NCBI RefSeq assembly: GCF_008843145.1
Contig: NZ_CP030265.1
Location: forward strand, 4,581,001-4,645,000
Direction: 5' to 3'
Length of the DNA stretch: 64,000 nucleotides
Source of the DNA: Skermanella pratensis
GTDB lineage: Bacteria > Pseudomonadota > Alphaproteobacteria > Azospirillales > Azospirillaceae
In this document: in pieces, positions 47,075-53,877 of the stretch
Layout of the letters: each line of letters begins with the position of its first letter
How positions within the stretch are numbered: position 1 is the stretch's first letter
Notes under the pieces: model-generated
The model's input: the letters and a program-made list of their open reading frames with translations, nothing else
What the model was told of the DNA's origin: nothing
The model's database searches: none
Made by a program: the position numbers and the translations under genes

Positions 47075-48526
47075 TCACTCCGCCGCGGGCGCCGCCCGGA
47101 CCAGCTCCCCCGGCACGCCGAACGAGCGGCCGAGCCAGCGGGCCGCGGCGGCATGGTCGACCGCCGCCTCGGCGTCCTTGCCGAGGCCGCCGGCCACCTC
47201 CAGCCAGCGCAGAGTCGCCTGGACGTCGCGCTGGGCCTGCGCCTGGGCCAGCGGCGAGCGGTACTGGAACTCGACCGTCCTGCCGTCCACGGCGACGTCG
47301 GGGATCTCGCCGCGCCGGCGCAGGATGGCGACGGCCCGCATCATCAGCGGCGTCAGCAGCTCGGACTGAAGCCGGCCATAGGTGGCGCCCAGCAGGCGCG
47401 ACATCTCGGCCGACCGCTCCAGCACCTCGGTCGCGGTCATCCGGCCGTCCGACACCTGCCCCAGCCGGTCCACCAGCAGGGCGTGGCGGATGCGCCGCCG
47501 CAGGTCGTCGAGGACCAGCTGCGACACGTCGAACCGGCCGGGCGTCGCCAGCGGCGTCAGCCCCGCCGACCCGACCGCCTTGGGGATGATGGTGCCCGGC
47601 ACCAGCCGGATCGTGCCGGGGTTCAGCACGCCGTCGTCGTCGGCCTGCCAGATGCCGGTGACCGCGATGGAGGCGTTCTTCAGCACCAGCTCGACCACCT
47701 TGTTGGCGGTCTTGATGTCGGGCAGAGCCTTCATCACCGGCGACCGGCCATAGGTCTCGCCCGGCGCCTTCAGCCAGCGGAAATTGATGAAGGGGGAGCG
47801 GGCGAACCGCCCCTCGGCCAGGACGGCCGCCTCCGCCAGCCCGCTGTCCAGGATCACGCTGTAGCGGTAGGCCGGCCCGTCCTTCAGGACCGCCTCGACC
47901 ACCGGGAACCGGACCTGGGGATCGCGGGCGGCCTCCCGCTCCAGCGCGTCCGGGATGGCGGCGTCGGGAAACCGCAGCCGGAGCTGCGCCAATGTCAGCT
48001 CGCTGCGCCGGAAGGTGCCGTCCAGCCGTCCGTCCGCCCCCTCCTCCAGCACCGCCTCGGCCAGCGGCACCGCGGTGAAGCGGAAGCCGGAATAATCGCC
48101 CGGCGCCGCCTCCTCGAACAGCAGGCAGGCGGTCCCCGCGGTCACCAGGTCCAGGTAGCACTGGTGCATCTCGACCGCGAAGTTCGATCGGTCGAAATGC
48201 GATTGCAGCGTGATCGCCGCCTTCTCCAGCACGGGTGCGGCGGCATCCCGCTCGGCATCGTCCAGGTCCGGCCCGGGCGCCAGGCCGAACCAGCGCGACC
48301 AGGGCGGCGTCAGCTGGGCCAGCAGGCTGGCGGCGAGCTGTTCGACCGCATCGGCCGCGGTGCCGTCGAACAGCCGGTCGGACTTGCGCTCGCCCGGGCT
48401 TCCCCCCGGTCCGAACCCGCCGCCATGGGGCAGGGCGTGGTCGTAGCATTCCTGCCAATGGGCTTCCCAGACGCTCCGCCTGGACTTGGCCGCGCTGAAG
48501 CGCTGGAGCAGCGCCGGGGCGTCCAT
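47075..48526 (-). CDS. Portal (head-to-tail connector) protein
   Basis: 483 aa. Podovirus connector signature phrases: WEAHWQECYDHALPHG, the DGTAADAVEQLAASLLAQLTPPWSRWF segment, YGRSPVMKALPDIKTANKVVELVLKNASI and RMTATEVLERSAEMSRLLG. Length and order match T7 gp8-like portals. Forms the DNA channel that large terminase docks on. The frame is intact. Gap of 4 bases to the upstream Pro-rich gene. Confidence 0.92.
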   Translation of the reverse strand: MDAPALLQRFSAAKSRRSVWEAHWQECYDHALPHGGGFGPGGSPGERKSDRLFDGTAADAVEQLAASLLAQLTPPWSRWFGLAPGPDLDDAERDAAAPVLEKAAITLQSHFDRSNFAVEMHQCYLDLVTAGTACLLFEEAAPGDYSGFRFTAVPLAEAVLEEGADGRLDGTFRRSELTLAQLRLRFPDAAIPDALEREAARDPQVRFPVVEAVLKDGPAYRYSVILDSGLAEAAVLAEGRFARSPFINFRWLKAPGETYGRSPVMKALPDIKTANKVVELVLKNASIAVTGIWQADDDGVLNPGTIRLVPGTIIPKAVGSAGLTPLATPGRFDVSQLVLDDLRRRIRHALLVDRLGQVSDGRMTATEVLERSAEMSRLLGATYGRLQSELLTPLMMRAVAILRRRGEIPDVAVDGRTVEFQYRSPLAQAQAQRDVQATLRWLEVAGGLGKDAEAAVDHAAAARWLGRSFGVPGELVRAAPAAE

Positions 48527-48530
48527 CGCC

Positions 48531-48935
48531 CTACTCCCCCAGCAGGCGCTTGCGCGCCGGCGCGGCGCCGGTGCCGGCCTGCTGGAGGACGCCGCGCCAC
48601 GAGGTCAGCACCGTGCCGGTCAGGCTGCGGTCGCGCCGGGCCAGCGCCTTCTCCGCGGCGGCCAGCGCATCGGCCTGCTCCTGCGTGGGCACGGGCGTGA
48701 CCGGCGCGGGAGCCGGCGCCACGGGCTCGGCCGGCACCGGCCTGGTGGCGGGCTCCTTCTCGACCGGCACCGCCGGGGCGGGATCGGGCCTGGGCACGGG
48801 CGGCGCGGGAACGGGCGGCGCGGTCGCCTCCGGCACGGCCGGCGCCGGGGTGACGGTCACCGTCGGGGATGGGGCGGCCGGGGACGTCGTGGTCACGACG
48901 GACGGCACCTTGGGCGGCGAGAACATCTTGGCCAT
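48531..48935 (-). CDS. Proline/alanine-rich phage protein
   Basis: 134 aa. The first ~90 residues are a Pro/Ala/Val repeat, probably disordered. The last ~45 (LARRDRSLTGTVLTSWRGVL then RKRLLGE) match a short C-terminal motif that recurs in small proteins next to podovirus portals. Function unknown, perhaps a virion component. ATG 48935 with AGGAGCC upstream. Confidence 0.75.
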   Translation of the reverse strand: MAKMFSPPKVPSVVTTTSPAAPSPTVTVTPAPAVPEATAPPVPAPPVPRPDPAPAVPVEKEPATRPVPAEPVAPAPAPVTPVPTQEQADALAAAEKALARRDRSLTGTVLTSWRGVLQQAGTGAAPARKRLLGE

Positions 48936-48959
48936 GGGGATCAGGCTCCTTCGGAAAGT

Positions 48960-49409
48960 TCAGGAAAAGGCCGGCGAACCGGCTTCGGCGGACGCGCACC
49001 CGACCGGCAAGGCCGGATCCAGCAGCCGCCGATAGAGCTGCCAGGGCGTCAGCACCCAGGGGTCGTGCAGCCCCAGCACCCGCTTGGCCGCCTCGACGCA
49101 GGTGAACGGCCCCCACGGGGCCGGCCGGTCCAGGTCGCGCCGGACCGGGGCCGCCACCACGGCGTGTCCGCGCTCGGCGAACCAGCCGACCAGGTCGAAG
49201 CCGGCGGCGACCGGCTGGACCGCGATCTCCAGGTGCGGCGACAGCGGGTCCACGGTGATCCAGTGAGTGCCGTCGTTCAGGGCCACGAAGCAGTGGCGAA
49301 AGCCCGGCCGCAGCAGCCGGAGCCACCACAGGTCGGCATCGCCGCAGAACACCACCCAGGCCCGCGGCTCGGCGCGGGGCGGGGCGGCGGGCGCCACGGT
49401 GCCGCTCAT
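48960..49409 (-). CDS. Putative circularly permuted NlpC/P60-like protein
   Basis: 149 aa. WWLRLLRPGFRHCFVALNDG contains a His-Cys pair and PFTCVEAAKRVLGLHD a later Cys, the His-then-Cys order of circularly permuted papain-like amidases. A virion- or lysis-linked peptidoglycan or amide hydrolase is possible, but only weak motif evidence supports it. 4-base overlap with the 145-aa gene upstream, so co-translated. Confidence 0.55.
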   Translation of the reverse strand: MSGTVAPAAPPRAEPRAWVVFCGDADLWWLRLLRPGFRHCFVALNDGTHWITVDPLSPHLEIAVQPVAAGFDLVGWFAERGHAVVAAPVRRDLDRPAPWGPFTCVEAAKRVLGLHDPWVLTPWQLYRRLLDPALPVGCASAEAGSPAFS

Positions 49410-49843
49410 CCCGCGAGCCGGGCGTCGGCGACGATGCCCTTCTCGCGCAGCACCGGGTCCAGGAAGGCCAGCGCCTCCCGCCACAGGCCGGACGCCCGCA
49501 CCTCCAGCCGGCGCTCCGGATCGGGAGCCATCAGGCGGCGGCCGTAATGCACCAGCACATGCAGGTGGTCGCGGATCAGCTTGCGCTGGCGGTACAGCCG
49601 GTCGACCACGCGGAGCATGTCGAGCGGCTCGCAGGGGCGCGGCACCATGCCGCGGCCGGCGACGATGCGGGCTCCGGACGAACGGGCGTCCTGGGCCTGG
49701 ACGAACCAGAACCAGGCTTCCTCGGTGCTGTCGAACGGTACCGTGAAGTCGCCGGGATCCCGCCCGGGGCGCGGAGATCCGGGATTTCCGGCGGCGAGAG
49801 GCGGGGGGAACCGGCAGGATGACGGGGGCGGGTGGCCGGGCAA
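49406..49843 (-). CDS. First gene of the virion module, conserved hypothetical
   Basis: 145 aa. Disordered Pro-rich N-terminus (about 1-30), then a helical domain with phrases VPFDSTEEAWFWFVQAQDAR, PRPCEPLDMLRVVDRLYRQR and LRDHLHVLVHYG-like. It resembles small proteins found in other Rhodospirillales, perhaps DNA- or RNA-binding (many Arg). TTG start at 49843 behind a perfect AGGAGGTG. Directly downstream of the LexA-box promoter, so it should be the first product of SOS induction. Confidence 0.8.
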   Translation of the reverse strand: MPGHPPPSSCRFPPPLAAGNPGSPRPGRDPGDFTVPFDSTEEAWFWFVQAQDARSSGARIVAGRGMVPRPCEPLDMLRVVDRLYRQRKLIRDHLHVLVHYGRRLMAPDPERRLEVRASGLWREALAFLDPVLREKGIVADARLAG

Positions 49844-49905
49844 GGCGGCACCTCCTATACGGACTGGATTGCGGGGAAGGGCATCTTCCGGCGGGAAGAA
49901 CCCCC

Positions 49906-49945
49906 TTGATGTTCCCCTTATGTTCCGCTTTAATTCCTACGTCAA
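49906..49945. promoter_or_regulatory. Divergent promoters with a shared LexA box
   Basis: Minus-strand promoter for the virion module: TTGACG (49940-49945), 17 bp, CATAAG (49917-49922). Plus-strand promoter for the S24 repressor: TTGATG (49906-49911), 17 bp, TTTAAT (49929-49934). GTTC-N7-GTTC (49911-49925), the complement of the alphaproteobacterial LexA box, covers the minus-strand -10 and fills the plus-strand spacer. Confidence 0.8.
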
Positions 49946-49960
49946 GCTTTTTATGAAAAC

Positions 49961-49972
49961 GTTCCTAGGGAC
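49961..49972. promoter_or_regulatory. Candidate operator palindrome near the repressor promoter
   Basis: GTTCCTAGGGAC, palindromic but for one pair. Similar TGTTCC half sites occur at 49910, 49921 and 49996. It may be bound by the adjacent S24 repressor, which would then autoregulate and control the module. Confidence 0.4.
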
Positions 49973-50002
49973 ATGAGGATCAGAATATGTGAAATTGTTC
50001 CC

Positions 50003-50635
50003 ATGCTTAAACATGCAGACATTTGGCAGGCGATCGATCGCCTCGCGGCCCAGAACGGGCTGTCGGCCTCCGGCCTCGCGCGGCGGGCCGGGCTGGACCC
50101 GACGACGTTCAACAAGAGCAAGCGGACCACGACCGAGGGGAAGCTGCGCTGGCCGTCGACCGAGAGCATCTCGAAGGTGCTGGAGGCGACCGCCAGCTCG
50201 TTCAGCGACTTCGTCAGCCTGGTCGACAACGAGCAGATCACCGGCGCCACCCAGCGCATCCCGGTGATCGGCTATGCCCAGGCGGGCGCCCAGGGCTTCT
50301 TCGACGACGCGGGATACCCCGTCGGCAGCGGCTGGGACGAGTTGCAGTTCCCGCACGTGGGCGATCCCCAGGCCTATGCGCTGGAGATCACCGGCGACAG
50401 CATGGAGCCGGTCTACCGCGACGGCGACATCATCATCGTCTCGCCCTCGGCCAGCCTGCGGCGCGGCGACCGGGTCGTGGTCAAGACCACCGGCGGCGAG
50501 GTGATGGCCAAGCAACTCCTGCGCTCGACCGCGAACCGGATCGAGCTCCAGTCGATCAACCCGGCCCACCCGCTGCGCACGCTCAACCCGACCGAGATCA
50601 CCTGGATGGCGCGGATCGTCTGGGCGAGCCAGTAG
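50003..50635 (+). CDS. S24-family LexA/CI-like repressor
   Basis: 210 aa. HTH at about 5-60 (LAAQNGLSASGLARRAGLDPTTF), S24 peptidase domain from about 85. The Ser-Lys dyad is S133 (GDSMEP) and K170 (VMAKQ), and A94-G95 (YAQAGAQ) is the expected self-cleavage bond, so RecA* could inactivate it. Start at ATG 50003 matches the family. An in-frame ATG at 49973 exists. It is divergent from the virion module and both share a LexA-box promoter region. Relatives also occur outside phages, so it might be a chromosomal regulator taken over by, or controlling, the module. Confidence 0.88.
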   Translation: MLKHADIWQAIDRLAAQNGLSASGLARRAGLDPTTFNKSKRTTTEGKLRWPSTESISKVLEATASSFSDFVSLVDNEQITGATQRIPVIGYAQAGAQGFFDDAGYPVGSGWDELQFPHVGDPQAYALEITGDSMEPVYRDGDIIIVSPSASLRRGDRVVVKTTGGEVMAKQLLRSTANRIELQSINPAHPLRTLNPTEITWMARIVWASQ

Positions 50636-50707
50636 GCCGCCGGGCAGCAGGTTAGGATCGGAATAAATTCCTTTGACTGCGGGGTGGGTTTGTGGTCACA
50701 TCGCCCC

Positions 50708-51043
50708 ATGATGGACGATTCGCACCCCCACAACGCCGATGCGACGACGCTTCTGGCCGACCTGTACCGGGACTTCGCCGGCCCGCCGCCGCGCGCAGTC
50801 CTGTCGGCGGCACTGCTCGGCGGCCGCCACCCCCGTGACGCCGGGCGTATCGCGGCGGCCGGGCGCCTGGCCTCCCGCCTCGCCGCCGATGCCCGACTCG
50901 GGATCGCCCGCCGCCGGGCCGCCTGCGGGCGCATTCCCCGGCACGATCCCCGAACCGATCCGTGGCTCGCCCGCCTCGTCGCCGACCTAGCGCTTCACCG
51001 GGCGAGCGCGGTCGCTCACTCCATGCCGAGCGCCATCTTGTAG
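50708..51043 (+). CDS. Doubtful short hypothetical protein
   Basis: 111 aa, Ala/Arg-rich. No ribosome site precedes ATG 50708 or 50711. The TTTGACT/TCACAT-like boxes upstream are weak, and its 3' end overlaps gapR on the other strand by 28 bases. It may be real and leaderless, but composition alone would also fit a non-coding frame. Confidence 0.3.
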   Translation: MMDDSHPHNADATTLLADLYRDFAGPPPRAVLSAALLGGRHPRDAGRIAAAGRLASRLAADARLGIARRRAACGRIPRHDPRTDPWLARLVADLALHRASAVAHSMPSAIL

Positions 51044-51303
51044 AGCTCGATCAGCTCCTCTTCCTCCTGACGCTCCTCCTTGGCCTTCTTGCGGAGCCGG
51101 ATGATCGTCCGGATGATCTTCACGTCGAAGCCGGTGCCCTTGGCCTCCAGATAGACATCCTTGATGTCGTCCGAGATGCCCTTCTTCTCCTCCTCGAGTC
51201 GCTCGATGCGCTCCACGAACGAGCGCAGGCGATCGGCGGCGATACCGCCGACATCGTTCGCCGGCCCGGCATCGGCCCGCGCCGCAACTGAAGTGTCCGT
51301 CAT
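51016..51303 (-). CDS. gapR: GapR family DNA-binding protein (DUF2312)
   Basis: 95 aa. The conserved DUF2312 core is complete: [49 protein letters not shown]. GapR encircles over-twisted DNA ahead of replication and transcription forks in Caulobacter and relatives. ATG 51303 with GAGGAATT upstream. Its 5' region contains the palindromic element copy B. Confidence 0.96.
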   Translation of the reverse strand: MTDTSVAARADAGPANDVGGIAADRLRSFVERIERLEEEKKGISDDIKDVYLEAKGTGFDVKIIRTIIRLRKKAKEERQEEEELIELYKMALGME

Positions 51304-51686
51304 GAATTCCTCGTCACCAGAAACGACCTGTCGGAGGCACCATAGCCAATCCGGCCGCCAAGGGCACCCCCGGCGACGCCCCGCCCCGAGAATCTTGTCC
51401 CCCGCCCCCTTCAGGGGGAGAATGCCGTAGGTCGGACTTCGCCCGCCAGGGCGAACTCCGACGCTCTGCATCGACGCTCCGCCCCCCCCTCTGTCGGCGT
51501 CGGCCTTCGGCCGAGGCCGACCTACGGAAAACCGGTCGAAAGCACTGTCCTGCGGCCCGGCCGGGACAACCGGACCGATGCGTTGGGCGGCTGTATGGAC
51601 CAGACCGGGTCACCCTGTTCGGAAACCGCTCCAGGATGAAGAGGGGGCGGTTCCTCAACAGTCTCTCAACTCCGAGGCGCCGCCCC
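51304..51686. other. Gene-free region between gapR and the DUF1244 gene
   Basis: 383 bases. Contains a small CCCCC/GGGGG hairpin near 51405-51420 and the ~100-bp element at 51425-51527. The remainder (51528-51686) should include the gapR promoter, but boxes were not clear. Confidence 0.5.
51425..51527. repeat. Palindromic short element, copy B
   Basis: 103 bp with the same termini (CCGTAGGTCGG and CCGACCTACGG) and same two inner hairpins as 41088-41187, in the opposite orientation. Differences are scattered substitutions plus a few extra C in the centre. It looks like a short non-autonomous mobile or REPIN-like sequence. Confidence 0.9.
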
Positions 51687-51998
51687 TCAGTGGTCCGAGC
51701 GGGCCTGCGCGGCGGCGAAGGCTTGCTGCTGCTCGGCGGAAGCCTCGGCCTGATGCTTGCTCTTCCACTCCTCGTACGGCATGCCGTAGATGATCTCCCG
51801 TGCATCGTCGTAGCTCATCTCCAGCCCCTTGCCCTCGGCGGCGGCCCGATACCATTTGGACAGGCAATTCCGGCAGAACCCCGTCAGGTTCATCATGTCG
51901 ATATTCTGCACGTCGGTGCGGTTGCGCAGGTGCTCGACCAGCTGCCGGAAGGCCGCGGCCTCAAGCTCGGTGCGCGTGCGTTCGTCCAGTTCGGTCAT
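51687..51998 (-). CDS. DUF1244 domain-containing protein
   Basis: 103 aa. DUF1244 hallmarks: FRQLVEHLRNRTDVQNIDMMNLTGFCRNCLSKWYRAAA and DDAREIIYGMPYEEWK. The two nearby cysteines may bind metal. Widespread in alphaproteobacteria, function unknown. ATG 51998 chosen at the start of the conserved region. Confidence 0.92.
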   Translation of the reverse strand: MTELDERTRTELEAAAFRQLVEHLRNRTDVQNIDMMNLTGFCRNCLSKWYRAAAEGKGLEMSYDDAREIIYGMPYEEWKSKHQAEASAEQQQAFAAAQARSDH

Positions 51999-52426
51999 CG
52001 TCGTCCACTCCCCAAAGCGCTTCCGACCAAGCGGAAGCCGTCGGCTTGACATGGCATCGCCCGCCGCCGGGCGCAACCGCCTCGTCGAGAGGTGTGTCGC
52101 CGAGCGGATCGGACGGCACGGTGGCGGACTCACCCCCTCAGGGGGAGGCTGTCCTCCCTGCCGACAGCATCACTCGGCGGGCGGCCATGGACCACGGCTG
52201 TCGGGCACGGTGATTGCTTGGTCATCGAAAGCCTATTCGTCAAAAGCCTATTCGTCGAAAGAATGTGGTCGGGCAGAGCGAAGCGGCACCCTTTCCTCTT
52301 CACGGGCGGGCTTGATCCGGTCATGACGAAAAGGGAGCGTTGCGGCCTGTACTTGATGCTTCTGTGCTCAAGGCGATTACCGTGCCGGACTGCCGCGGGT
52401 CCAGACCGCGTGCTCCTGGCGGTGGC
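51999..52426. other. Gene-free region with nested repeats
   Basis: 428 bases. Contains a CCCCCTC/GAGGGGG hairpin near 52133-52146, an imperfect ~30-bp inverted repeat (52188-52217 with 52372-52403) and a 15-bp tandem repeat inside it (52225-52261). The space between the repeat arms shows no ORF that I trust. Confidence 0.5.
52188..52403. repeat. Imperfect long inverted repeat enclosing a tandem repeat
   Basis: Arms 52188-52217 and 52372-52403 match at about 25 of 31 positions when the second is reversed (both start TGGACC and contain GGCACGGT). Inside, TCRAAAGCCTATTCG is repeated 2.5 times (52225-52261). No target-site duplication is visible. Could be a decayed MITE or a structured RNA. Confidence 0.45.
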
Positions 52427-52654
52427 ATGACCACCTCTGCCGCGTCCTCTCCCGCCATCCACATCAGCTACGGGCAGGAGCTGTTCTGCCAGTCCATGGC
52501 CGCGGGTGCCGGCGCGGCGCAGGCGGTCCGCCGGGCGGGCTATTCGCCGATGGGAGCCGGGCAGCGCGGCCATTTCCTCATGGGCCGGCCGGAGATCCGC
52601 AGCCGCATCGACCAGATCCGCGCCCCTCCCCGGCCGCGCAGCCAGCCGGCATAG
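52427..52654 (+). CDS. Terminase small subunit-like short protein
   Basis: 75 aa. The pattern YGQELFCQSMAAGAGAAQAVRRAGYSP then QRGHFLMGRPEIRSRIDQIRA follows the N-terminal HTH region of phage small terminases (FC..Ma.G....A...AGYs....GxxLl..P.v..RI). It lacks the rest of a normal TerS and sits 2.6 kb beyond the virion module on the opposite strand. May be a remnant, or a stand-alone regulator. No ribosome site stands out. Confidence 0.6.
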   Translation: MTTSAASSPAIHISYGQELFCQSMAAGAGAAQAVRRAGYSPMGAGQRGHFLMGRPEIRSRIDQIRAPPRPRSQPA

Positions 52655-52717
52655 TGACCTTTGACGACCTTCCGCGCGGTCCGAACAGTGACCCCGCCCC
52701 CGATGCCCGCCCCGCAC

Positions 52718-53872
52718 TCACGCCAGCGGCACAGGCTCCAGCCCGTGCAGGGTCTCCCCGATCAGCCAGTCCACCACCAGCTTCAGCGCGTCCTCCGCCG
52801 TGGCGCCGGCCGCCAGCGCCTCCTGGTAGACGGCGACCTGCCGGTGGGCGCTGGTGCCCCGGGCCACGATGCCGCGGGCGTTCTCGATCGCCTCCACGCA
52901 GCCCAGCGCCTCGGCGTCCTCGCGCAGCAGGCCGATCAGCTCGTCCAGCAGCTCCCCGTAGGGCACGATGCCGCCCCGGCCGAAATCGATCAGGCCGGCG
53001 TCGAAGCCGTAGCGTTGCGCCCGCCAGCGGTTCTCCTCCAGCAGCAGGTTGCGATAGCGCCGCCACGCGACGTTCCCACGCCGCAGCCGCCACAGCATGC
53101 GCAGCAGGCAGACATAGAAGGCGGCCACGGTCAGCGTGTCGTCCAGCCGGGTGCAGATGTCGCTGATCCGCATTTCCAGCGTCGGGAACCGGCCCGACGG
53201 GCGGATGTCCCACCACAGCTTGGTCGCGTCCTCGATCACCCCGGCATCGACCAGGGCGCCGACCTGCTGCTGGAACTCGCCGAAGCTCTGGTATTCCTCC
53301 GGCATGCCCGTGCGGGGCAGCTCGTTCCAGACCGCCAGCCGGTAGCTCTTCAGCCCGCTGTCCTGTCCCTGCCAAAAGGGCGAGGAGGTGGACAGCGCCA
53401 GCAGGTGGGGCAGGAAGTAGCGCACCTGGTTCATCAGGTCGATGCGCAGGTTCTCGTCCTCGATCCCGACATGGACATGCATGCCGCAGATCATCAGACG
53501 CCGCGCCGGCGCCCCGATGTCGCGGGCCAGCATGTTGTAGCGGTCGCGGTTGGTGTGCTTCTGCGGCAGCCACACCGCGAACGGGTGGGTCGAAGCCGCG
53601 ATCGCCGCAAGCCCGTAGCGGTCGGCGACCTCGGCGACCGAACGGCGCAGCCAGACCAGTTCGGTACGCGCCTCCGACAGATCGGCGCAGACGCGGGTGC
53701 CGATCTCGATCTGGCAGCGCAGGAACTCGGGATGGACCTGCTCGGGCGCGACGGCGGCGCACGCCTCCAGCATGTCCTCGGGCGGTTCGGGCACGATATC
53801 GCGGGTCTGCCGGTCGACCAGCAGGTATTCCTCTTCGATGCCGAGCGTGAAGCTGGGGGCCGGTGCAGCCAT
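52718..53872 (-). CDS. YbdK-type carboxylate-amine ligase (glutamate-cysteine ligase 2 family)
   Basis: 384 aa. GCS2 hallmarks: FTLGIEEEYLLVD at the N-terminus, CGMHVHVGIED, FPTLEMRISDICT and the YRNLLLEENRWRA stretch. ATP-dependent formation of an amide bond between a carboxylate and an amine. True substrate unknown, glutamate-cysteine activity weak in characterised members. ATG 53872, 5 bases after the neighbouring N-formylglutamate amidohydrolase gene, a pairing that suggests shared amino-acid or peptide metabolism. Confidence 0.92.
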   Translation of the reverse strand: MAAPAPSFTLGIEEEYLLVDRQTRDIVPEPPEDMLEACAAVAPEQVHPEFLRCQIEIGTRVCADLSEARTELVWLRRSVAEVADRYGLAAIAASTHPFAVWLPQKHTNRDRYNMLARDIGAPARRLMICGMHVHVGIEDENLRIDLMNQVRYFLPHLLALSTSSPFWQGQDSGLKSYRLAVWNELPRTGMPEEYQSFGEFQQQVGALVDAGVIEDATKLWWDIRPSGRFPTLEMRISDICTRLDDTLTVAAFYVCLLRMLWRLRRGNVAWRRYRNLLLEENRWRAQRYGFDAGLIDFGRGGIVPYGELLDELIGLLREDAEALGCVEAIENARGIVARGTSAHRQVAVYQEALAAGATAEDALKLVVDWLIGETLHGLEPVPLA

Positions 53873-53877
53873 GATCC

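Larger units (their letters stand above)
35696..49843 (-). mobile_element. Podovirus-like virion and packaging module (prophage or candidate gene transfer agent)
   Basis: About 14.1 kb read on one strand in the order portal, scaffold-like, capsid, tail tube A, tail tube B, internal protein, tail fibre, small terminase candidate, large terminase, membrane protein, hydrolase, holin. This is the T7-type late-gene order. Genes are intact and mostly touch or overlap by 4 bases. No integrase, recombinase, replication, RNA polymerase or large internal-core genes are in it, and no flanking direct repeats (att) were found. The early end faces an S24 repressor across a LexA-box promoter. Boundaries are those of the gene cluster, not of a proven excisable element. 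Confidence 0.85.

Noticed and set aside
35696-49843. RcGTA-type (siphovirus-like) gene transfer agent cluster
   Set aside because: Gene order and products (connector, gp11/gp12-like tail tube, T7-type fibre, no tape measure or siphovirus tail genes) are podovirus-like. Only the holin type is shared.
41088-51527. The two ~100-bp palindromic elements as att sites bounding a prophage
   Set aside because: One copy lies inside the virion operon between tail genes, so the pair does not bracket the element. They are in inverted, not direct, orientation.
52092-52430. Open frame with a repeated SLFV peptide
   Set aside because: It runs through the inverted and tandem repeats, has no ribosome site and no coding-type composition. 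The peptide repeat merely reflects the 15-bp DNA repeat.
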